DNA of 64,000 nucleotides from NCBI GenBank assembly GCA_964636505.1, contig CAZWRY010000004.1, forward strand, positions 3,450 through 67,449, in the 5' to 3' direction. The number at the start of each line of letters is the position of its first letter. Position 1 is the first letter of the stretch. This DNA comes from CAZSCF01 sp964636505. GTDB taxonomy: Bacteria; Patescibacteriota; Minisyncoccia; Moranbacterales; UBA2206. This document shows, piece by piece, positions 58,044 to 64,000 of the stretch. A program made the translations under genes and the position numbers. Below the pieces are notes generated by a model that had not been told where the DNA came from, searched no databases, and worked only from the letters and a program-made list of their open reading frames with translations.

Positions 58044-59220
58044 AATAAAATTTTGGCAATTATTTACCCTGGAAAACTGGATCTATGCTTCCCTTTTTTT
58101 TCTGCCGAGTTATTTAATAAAGATAAAAATCCAAATATTTTCTACTAATGTTTGGGAAATGTTGGTGATTACAGGGCTGATAATTTGGTTTTGGAACAAA
58201 AAGTATTCTTTTGATTTAGATAGTAGTTTCCTTTTAAGGTACAAAAAATATTTTTTGCCTGTCGGACTTATTTTTACTGGACTTTTTTTGGGTACCTTTT
58301 TGAGCGGAAGTTGTTATTCGGGAATCGGGATAATTAAGGGGTGGTTTATTATCCCGATTATTTTTTTGTTTCTTGCTTCAGAGGCTTTGGAGGGGGAAAG
58401 GTTAGAAAAAATGTTTCAAGCTTTCTATTTTTCAGCATTAACTACAGCTGTAATTGCTGCGTTTTTTTGGTTTTTTGGACAAACGACATTTGACGGCAGA
58501 CTTAAATCTTTTTTCAATTCACCCAATTATCTGGCAATGTATCTGTCTCCGGCGATAGTTATCGGAGCGGTCCTGTTTGAGAAAAAAAAGGTTTTTTATT
58601 TTGTTTCTTTGTCTTTCATTTTGGCAGTATTTTTTCTTACTTATTCTTTTGCTGCGTGGGGGGCCGTCTTTTTTTCTGTCGGAGCCATTTTTTTGCTAAG
58701 GGGCAAAATAAGCAAGAAAAATATCCTGGCAATTGGAGCCGTTTTGGTTATTTTGGCATCTTTTTTTGTGTTGGAATTAAAGGCTAAAAAAATGGAAGAT
58801 TTCATTTCTTTGGATAGCCGATCATCTTTTTCTTCACGGGTAATGATATGGAAGACGGCCGAAAGGCTGATTAAAGAAAATATTTTTTGGGGAATTGGTC
58901 CGGGAAACTTTCAAAACAAATATTTGGAATACCAAAAATATTATCCGGCCTATTTGGAATGGGCAGTTCCGCATCCGCACAATATTTTTTTGACTTTCTG
59001 GCTTTATTCCGGACTTTTGGGGCTGATTGGATTTCTGTTTTTGCTCGGGATGTTTTTTTGGGAATTTTTTAAAAAAGAAAAAAGCGCCACGAGTTTTATG
59101 GCGCTGGGTATTATGTTGATTATTTTAATTCACGGTCTTTTGGATACCACCTATTTTAAAAATGATTTAGCGGTAATTTTTTGGTTGACTTTTTTGGGAA
59201 TGATGAAGGCAAAAGGTTAA
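58024..59220 (+). CDS. Second O-antigen ligase/polymerase-like membrane protein
   Basis: 398 residues, about ten TM helices. RLIKENIFWGIGPGNFQNKY and VPHPHNIFLTFWLYSGLLGL are the Wzy_C hallmarks. It overlaps the previous gene by 20 bp. Two such proteins in tandem may split polymerase and ligase duties. Last gene of the glycan operon, converging on a minus-strand propeller gene 3 bp away. Confidence 0.88.
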   Translation: MNISAIKIKFWQLFTLENWIYASLFFLPSYLIKIKIQIFSTNVWEMLVITGLIIWFWNKKYSFDLDSSFLLRYKKYFLPVGLIFTGLFLGTFLSGSCYSGIGIIKGWFIIPIIFLFLASEALEGERLEKMFQAFYFSALTTAVIAAFFWFFGQTTFDGRLKSFFNSPNYLAMYLSPAIVIGAVLFEKKKVFYFVSLSFILAVFFLTYSFAAWGAVFFSVGAIFLLRGKISKKNILAIGAVLVILASFFVLELKAKKMEDFISLDSRSSFSSRVMIWKTAERLIKENIFWGIGPGNFQNKYLEYQKYYPAYLEWAVPHPHNIFLTFWLYSGLLGLIGFLFLLGMFFWEFFKKEKSATSFMALGIMLIILIHGLLDTTYFKNDLAVIFWLTFLGMMKAKG

Positions 59221-59223
59221 AGA

Positions 59224-60351
59224 TCAAAGGGAGATTTTATAGAGCTTTCCATCAATGCGATTTATGAAAAAGAGGAAGCTTTCATTGGAGTTAAGAAAAA
59301 AGTCGGTTGCATCAAACTGGCCTTTTATTTCGTTTAGATCTATAATTCTGGTTTTTTCTCCAGTTGTGATGTCTACTCTCCAAAAGGTGTCGGCTGTTTT
59401 TATTTTTCCGCTCATATAGTCATTGGGCAAAAGGGCGTTTTCCGGAATAGACCCGGGCAAAGCGTAATAAATTGTCTTGTTATCTTTAGACCAGATACAT
59501 TTGGAAACAAAAGTGGGAATATCTAGATTTTTTTGGTTTTTGCCCTGGCTGTCAAGGACAAAAAGAGATGTTTTTGTTCCGTCTTTTTTGTCAGAACTGC
59601 TAACCAGAATGTGCGTGCCATCATTGCTCCAAAGATAATCTGACCCAAAGCTGCCGCTAAAAAGAATTCTGGTTTCTCCGCCGGCGATTGAAACGGTACC
59701 TAAAATTGTTTCTGTGGAAGCATCAGGGGCGTTCCAAATTGAAATTAAGCCGGATCTGGGAATTGGAGCAAGAGAGATGTACTTGGTGTTAAGGGGGGTT
59801 AATTTTGTCCAATTTTTTCCATCAGGGTCGGAAAGATTTAAGGAGCCTTTTTTTTCTATGGGATCAAAATATTTATAAATTATTTTGGAGTTATTTTGCC
59901 AGGCGACCGTATCAATGTTTCCGCTTAAGACGCTGCCGGAAGACGTCTTATAATCATAAACACTAAATTGGTAATAACCGCTTGGGAATTTGGTTTTAGC
60001 GATAACTTTTGTTTTGTCCGGTGACCAGCTGATATTTTCCAGGCCTACCAGAATTTTGTCGGAGAGCGTTTTTTTATTTTGACCGCTTAGGTCAGACTCA
60101 TAAGCGCGGCCATCATTTTTTGAGTAATATTTAACGCTGGTGCCGTCATCTGAAAGAGTTGGCGCCAAAACAGCCACTTCAGAAATGGCAATTATGGGAC
60201 CGGCGCCCTTATTTACAGAAATATCGGTGCTTTGTGTTTTGGGACCGGAAGGCACATCTTTTTTAAAAACGAAAAAATATATTCCTCCAAAAAAAAGAAT
60301 AATTAAAAGCAAAGACGAAGATGTGATAAAAATTTTCTTAAGCAGAGACAT
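59224..60351 (-). CDS. Membrane-anchored TolB-like propeller protein
   Basis: 375 residues. N-terminal TM (IFITSSSLLLIILFFGGIYF), then a WD40-like propeller with turns such as APTLSDDGTSVKYYSKNDGR, ISWSPDKTKVIAKTKFPSGY, DYLWSNDGTHILVSSSDKKD and CIWSKDNKTIYYALPGSIPE. It has the same build as 2655-3842 but low visible similarity. Probably outside the membrane. The start is 1 bp after the end of the upstream small gene, so they form one unit. Confidence 0.78.
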   Translation of the reverse strand: MSLLKKIFITSSSLLLIILFFGGIYFFVFKKDVPSGPKTQSTDISVNKGAGPIIAISEVAVLAPTLSDDGTSVKYYSKNDGRAYESDLSGQNKKTLSDKILVGLENISWSPDKTKVIAKTKFPSGYYQFSVYDYKTSSGSVLSGNIDTVAWQNNSKIIYKYFDPIEKKGSLNLSDPDGKNWTKLTPLNTKYISLAPIPRSGLISIWNAPDASTETILGTVSIAGGETRILFSGSFGSDYLWSNDGTHILVSSSDKKDGTKTSLFVLDSQGKNQKNLDIPTFVSKCIWSKDNKTIYYALPGSIPENALLPNDYMSGKIKTADTFWRVDITTGEKTRIIDLNEIKGQFDATDFFLNSNESFLFFINRIDGKLYKISL

Positions 60352-60352
60352 A

Positions 60353-60841
60353 TTATTTATTTAGCTTATTGTTGCAAAAACTGAGAGGAAAAGAGCTCCC
60401 TGCTAAATCCGGGTTTGTTCCATAGGGTACTTTTTCTGAGACAGAGAGAAGGCATGCCTGTTCTTCTGAAATACCCAAGAGTTCTAGAAGTGTTTTTTCC
60501 GCTTGTTTTCTTGATTCTTCAAAATTTTCCCCAGATAAGCTTAAAGCGAAACTTTCCTTATCGTCATATTTTAAATAAAAAATAGTGAAATTTTGTGATG
60601 ACTTTAGTATAGTTTGTTCGGGGCCAGTGTCTTCTTCGGCAATTTTTTTGGGGTTATTTATGCTTATGTTTGCTTCGGGTGTCCTTATTATTTTTTTGTC
60701 TGGAAGCAAAGATTTGTCCAATATTTCATCTTTAGAAATGCTTTTTGATTTTTGATAATTCATCATTAAAAGCACTGAAAAAAGGAAAATAAAAATAATA
60801 AATACTATTACGGAAATAAGTATAATTTTATTTCTTTTCAT
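60353..60841 (-). CDS. Hypothetical single-TM protein
   Basis: 162 residues with one N-terminal TM (IILISVIVFIIFIFLFSVLL). A soluble part follows, including ILKSSQNFTIFYLKYDDKES and EKTLLELLGISEEQACLLSV. Two Cys occur in the C-terminal half. Not recognised. Cotranscribed with the propeller gene downstream. Confidence 0.65.
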   Translation of the reverse strand: MKRNKIILISVIVFIIFIFLFSVLLMMNYQKSKSISKDEILDKSLLPDKKIIRTPEANISINNPKKIAEEDTGPEQTILKSSQNFTIFYLKYDDKESFALSLSGENFEESRKQAEKTLLELLGISEEQACLLSVSEKVPYGTNPDLAGSSFPLSFCNNKLNK

Positions 60842-60887
60842 AGTTTTTAAGGTTATTTTGCGCTAAAAGCGGAAAAATTATTAAAGT

Positions 60888-61778
60888 TTAAAACTTACAT
60901 TTGCTATTTGCTCCCCAGGCTCCCCAGCTAGTCCCTTTCTTTGACAATTCAACAGCCTTCTTTATATTTGTCGTTGGATTTTTGGCTGCCTGAACACATT
61001 TTTCATAAAGAGCCTTATTTTTTATTACACAGCTATGATTTTTAGCAGTATATGGCTTATCAAAAGCATCAGGACAGTTATAGCCACCTATTTTATTACT
61101 GGATATATTGATTTGAAACAGTCCCCAAGAGACAGCTTCTCCTCCAGGTTGGCATTTATCTACTGTACTTGGAATAGAAAGTCCTCCGCTTTCAACATTG
61201 CAAATACTAGAGGCTTTTGTTGCATTGTCTCCGAAATAAGGCTTAAGTATCTCCACTGTGCAGCCGTTTGATGTGTCTGGTTTGCAAGAGCCACCACCAG
61301 GAGTTTCTCCTGGAGATGAAGGTGTTCCTGTTGCCATAGGCTGAAGCCTTTTAATTTTTACTAAATCGGGATTGATGAAATAAAGAATTAGGTAAGAGGC
61401 CATGGCTAAAATCAAACCTATAATAGCGTCAGTAATAACCGTTTTGGCTTTTTCCATAGAACTATTATTGCCGGCCGCTGTCATGTACATATAGCCTCCA
61501 ACAATTATCATCAGCATGGCACAAATTCCAACGGCGCCAATGCCAAACTTATAGATAGCGTTTATATAGCTGTAAAAATCCGTCGGTTTTCCTTGTCCCG
61601 GTATTTCTTCCATGGGCGTATAGGCACTGCCTCCGGAAGTGCTAGTTCTTTGTTCGGAGGGTTTATATGGCGCTTCCAGGGCCAGAGAAATATTCTTTTC
61701 GCTTAAGATCAAAGCCGAAGCAATCAAAAAAAGAAAAAAGAGAAATATTTTTGTTATGTTTTTTATTTTTTTAGTCAT
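60888..61778 (-). CDS. T4SS-pilin-like membrane segment fused to lysozyme-like domain
   Basis: 296 residues. Signal sequence (1-32), linker, then two TM helices (FGIGAVGICAMLMIIVGGYM; AIIGLILAMASYLILYFINP) around MTAAGNNSSMEKAKTVITDA. This is the TrbC/VirB2-like T4SS pilin pattern common in CPR bacteria. After a Gly/Pro/Ser linker comes a lysozyme/transglycosylase-like domain: ASSICNVESGGLSIPSTVDK with the catalytic-type Glu, then AVSWGLFQINISSNKIGGYN, and NPTTNIKKAVELSKKGTSWG. Several Cys suggest disulfides outside the cell. A pilin-like part carrying a wall-cutting enzyme fits opening of peptidoglycan for an envelope machine. It shares a base with the neighbour at 61778. Confidence 0.8.
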   Translation of the reverse strand: MTKKIKNITKIFLFFLFLIASALILSEKNISLALEAPYKPSEQRTSTSGGSAYTPMEEIPGQGKPTDFYSYINAIYKFGIGAVGICAMLMIIVGGYMYMTAAGNNSSMEKAKTVITDAIIGLILAMASYLILYFINPDLVKIKRLQPMATGTPSSPGETPGGGSCKPDTSNGCTVEILKPYFGDNATKASSICNVESGGLSIPSTVDKCQPGGEAVSWGLFQINISSNKIGGYNCPDAFDKPYTAKNHSCVIKNKALYEKCVQAAKNPTTNIKKAVELSKKGTSWGAWGANSKCKF

Positions 61779-63232
61779 TATTTTTTAGGAAAAAGAGATA
61801 AGAAAAAATAACTAGAAAAAAGAAGCAAAAAGCTTATCAGGACAAGTTTCACCAAGTAAACCAGGTGGGAAGGCGCATTGGAAATTAAAGCAGCTAAACC
61901 GGTCTTTTTTTTGCTTTCAGATGAAGAGTCTCCCAAATCTTGATCAGAAGAAGATAAAGCGTTGACGATGCTAATATTTATTGTAGCATCAAGTTGTTTT
62001 TCATAAAAATCATAAAGCGAAAGTCCCCAATATTTTTGCAGCGCTTTTTTAGTTGCATTGTTTGGAGTATAGAAAGTAGAAAAAGTGACATCAAAGGAGT
62101 ATCCCTCTTGTGTGTCGGCCGGGAAAGAGATGGTTCCATCGTCATTTATCACAACTCCGTATTCTTTGTTTTCTATGACAAGTCCGTATAGGCTGGAAGA
62201 CTCTTTGTTAATTTCAGTTTCGTCAATGGTCCAGGAAATATTGTTGACATCTTTAATTTTAACATTTGGGGTGAGCTTGACGGTGGAACCGGCAATCGCT
62301 TCAAAATCGGTTGTGCTGTAATCAGGCGTTAGGTTATCATCCAAATCTTTGAAATAGCCCAAAAGGATCGGAGCGCAAGTCGTTTTATCCAAAGATTCTA
62401 TTACGGCTTTTGGCTCGGAAACGATCAACTCGCGATTAAAAGTAACTCTTTTGCCGGTACTTTTAACGGTAGCTGAAATAGCTATGTCATATGTTTCTTG
62501 ATCGTTCTTTAGAATAGGAAGAAAAGCTTCATTTGCGTTGCACTTTTCCAGAGGGCATTCAAGATATTCAATTTGTTCTCCGTCAATTTTCCAGAGAAAA
62601 TCGCTTAAGTTTGAAGAATCCATTTTTAGTCCGACAATTTCCCCTTTCGGAACATAACAGGGTACGCCCTCTTTATTTTCACAAATAACATCTTTCATTT
62701 CCAAGTTTTTCTTTTCAGGGCTATCGCTTTGGGCCGAAACAGAATAGACAGACAATTCATTGAGAACGGAATTTAAAGGGATAACAATGCTTGCTTCGCG
62801 TTTATTTGTTCTGCCGGAATCGGTTTTCTCTTGTATGTTTAGCTTTACTCGGATATAGCGCAAATCTTCGTCTTTAAAAGCAAGTTTAAATTTTAGTTTA
62901 TTAAGACCATAGCCGGACATATCACTAACGTTGGGAATGTCTTTTTTTAATATTTCTTCCCAATCGGAAGGATCTTTTTTTTCTGTGCTTCCGTAAACCC
63001 TCCAAGTGTATTCTAGGTCATCGCTACTTTTAGAGGCCAAAACATGAGAAGATATCGTGATTTCCATCGGATTGTCCGGATTATTAAAGGGATTTTTGGG
63101 TGAGTAAAAAAGGGAAACATCAATTCTTTGATTTTCTATAAGCGTGTAGCCGCTTTCTGCCCTTGTTTTGCTTGTTCCAAAAGCAATTAAAAGCAAAAAG
63201 GCAAGCAGAAACAAGGTAAAACTTTTTTTCAT
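61778..63232 (-). CDS. Exported Ig-like protein with C-terminal TM anchor
   Basis: 484 residues. Signal peptide (KKSFTLFLLAFLLLIAFGTS), beta-rich extracellular part with YTWRVYGSTEKKDPSDWEEI and FLWKIDGEQIEYLECP. A C-terminal helix (LVYLVKLVLISFLLLFSSYF) ends near KK. The W-x-I-D-G turns recall Ig/cadherin-like repeats. It overlaps the pilin-lysozyme gene by one base, so it likely belongs to the same surface machine. No family recognised. Confidence 0.7.
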   Translation of the reverse strand: MKKSFTLFLLAFLLLIAFGTSKTRAESGYTLIENQRIDVSLFYSPKNPFNNPDNPMEITISSHVLASKSSDDLEYTWRVYGSTEKKDPSDWEEILKKDIPNVSDMSGYGLNKLKFKLAFKDEDLRYIRVKLNIQEKTDSGRTNKREASIVIPLNSVLNELSVYSVSAQSDSPEKKNLEMKDVICENKEGVPCYVPKGEIVGLKMDSSNLSDFLWKIDGEQIEYLECPLEKCNANEAFLPILKNDQETYDIAISATVKSTGKRVTFNRELIVSEPKAVIESLDKTTCAPILLGYFKDLDDNLTPDYSTTDFEAIAGSTVKLTPNVKIKDVNNISWTIDETEINKESSSLYGLVIENKEYGVVINDDGTISFPADTQEGYSFDVTFSTFYTPNNATKKALQKYWGLSLYDFYEKQLDATINISIVNALSSSDQDLGDSSSESKKKTGLAALISNAPSHLVYLVKLVLISFLLLFSSYFFLSLFPKK

Positions 63233-63236
63233 ATTA

Positions 63237-63896
63237 TTATTTTAAAATAAAAATTAAAAATGATTCAAATAAAATCATGGAAACGAGGCCGACAAAATAA
63301 CTTAGCAAAACTGAACGGGTTTTGTATACAAGAATCAAACTAAGGAAAGCCAGGATGAGCAACGGAAACATTTGCCATAAAGTCATTTTTTGAAAAAAAA
63401 GAGCCAGATAATAAAGAATAAAAGTCAAAGCAATGGCCAAATATCTTATTTTTGAGGAGAAAGAATAAAGAACAAATCCTTTAAAAAAGAATTCCTGAAT
63501 CAAAAACAAAAAATTAAAAGCAATTAATTCGTAGAAAAGAAAAGAGCTGAAATTATTTTGGATGGAAGCAGAGAGGCGATAGTGCAGTTCAAGGTCGGTA
63601 AATTTTATGGCAGAAAAACAAAGAGCTGAGAAAACAATCAGAACTCCAGCTGCCCAAAAAAAGTCAGTCTTTTTCAGCGGCAAGCTAAAGCCAAATTCAG
63701 ACAAGTTTTTTTTGAGAATTGCCTTTATATAGATAATTGGGACCAAAAACAGAAAAAACAAATATTTGCAAGCTTTTTGAAAGTAATCATTGGCCGGAAA
63801 TTCTAGGAATAAACCCAAGCAAACAAAAATGACAATAGAACTTATCAGTAATTCTTTCCAGGCGAAATCTTTTTTTATTGGGCTAAAATTAAGCAT
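63237..63896 (-). CDS. CPBP/CAAX-protease-like membrane protein, active site altered
   Basis: 219 residues, seven or so TM helices. FLIQEFFFKGFVLYSFSSKI corresponds to CPBP motif 1 (EExxxRG), but reads QE...KG. The later His motif position (TFILYYLALFFQ) lacks His. The protein has the CPBP fold pattern but probably not protease activity. Function unknown, maybe structural. Its ATG overlaps the stop of the upstream gene. Confidence 0.65.
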   Translation of the reverse strand: MLNFSPIKKDFAWKELLISSIVIFVCLGLFLEFPANDYFQKACKYLFFLFLVPIIYIKAILKKNLSEFGFSLPLKKTDFFWAAGVLIVFSALCFSAIKFTDLELHYRLSASIQNNFSSFLFYELIAFNFLFLIQEFFFKGFVLYSFSSKIRYLAIALTFILYYLALFFQKMTLWQMFPLLILAFLSLILVYKTRSVLLSYFVGLVSMILFESFLIFILK

Positions 63897-64000
63897 AGGC
63901 TTGTTGAGTTTTTTCTTGTTGTTTTTTCTCTTGATTTTTTTCTTTACGCTCCATTAAAACCATCAAAAAGGCAATAATGACGACAATTGTTTCAATAGGT
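63889..64000 (-). CDS. C-terminal end of a small membrane protein, cut by window
   Basis: The minus-strand reading ends IETIVVIIAFLMVLMERKEK, then NQEKKQQEKTQQAYA and TAA at 63889-63891, overlapping the ATG of the next gene (ATGCTTAA). One TM helix plus a Lys/Gln-rich tail is visible. The start lies beyond base 64000. Not recognised. Confidence 0.6.
   Translation of the reverse strand, partial: PIETIVVIIAFLMVLMERKEKNQEKKQQEKTQQAYA

Noticed and set aside
1..64000. CRISPR array
   Set aside because: No regularly spaced direct repeats with unique spacers. The tandem TTGGAAA and AT-rich repeats have no spacers.
1..64000. UGA recoding as in some CPR lineages (Gracilibacteria, SR1)
   Set aside because: Conserved genes end at expected lengths and no in-frame TGA was needed to read them. 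The only odd in-frame stop is a TAA at 26466-26468.

Overview
The window looks like a chromosomal segment from a candidate-phyla-radiation (Patescibacteria) bacterium, probably of the Parcubacteria group. This is inferred from several features together: an AT-rich genome, many short single-TM surface proteins, a MurE without its N-terminal domain, weak Shine-Dalgarno use, a Lys-rich sigma-70 tail, a T4SS-pilin-like protein, and DUF3048/LemA/HtpX/FemAB content. Stop codons behave normally, with no sign of UGA recoding. An assembly gap (10 N) lies at 1526-1535.

Layout. Bases 1-7200 are accessory: a cut Y-family polymerase, a Shedu-type (DUF4263) defence nuclease broken only by the assembly gap, two exported proteins, a structured RNA locus with its own promoter and terminator, and a decayed RAYT-type transposase abutting the remnant of a P-type ATPase. 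Bases 7200-28200 are mostly housekeeping on the minus strand: tRNA-Asn, rpoD, dnaG, tRNA-Ser, pyk, lemA-htpX, murE-femX, a rearranged tRNA-Gly cluster, ruvA, rpsT, holA, fpg, polA and tsaE. Bases 28300-39600 are mostly plus strand: a DHH-like protein, a PilB ATPase with two complete motor domains in one chain, an unassigned structured RNA, ruvB, small membrane proteins, UbiA (minus), yebC and ruvC.

Bases 39626-44548 hold the most unusual gene set: a 7TM protein, a RimK-like ATP-grasp fused to a retropepsin-like RimB domain, and three further ATP-grasp ligases, packed end to end. A class A penicillin-binding protein follows from its own promoter. The set suggests an envelope-linked peptide or amide ligation pathway of unknown product. 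Bases 47100-53600 are the replication origin region: dciA-trxB-ogt-dnaN, an intergenic stretch with DnaA boxes, dnaA, then the divergent rpmH-rnpA-yidC-jag operon. Bases 53600-59220 form a polysaccharide operon (flippase, two GT2 enzymes, two O-antigen ligase/polymerase-like proteins). Bases 59220-64000 encode minus-strand exported proteins, including a T4SS-pilin-like segment fused to a lysozyme-like domain.

A recurrent theme is small palindromes next to TTGGAAA-type tandem repeats inside coding genes (pyk, femX, tsaE), with related palindromes at the tRNA loci. They resemble palindromic elements that insert in frame. A RAYT pseudogene in the same window is a possible, unproven source.
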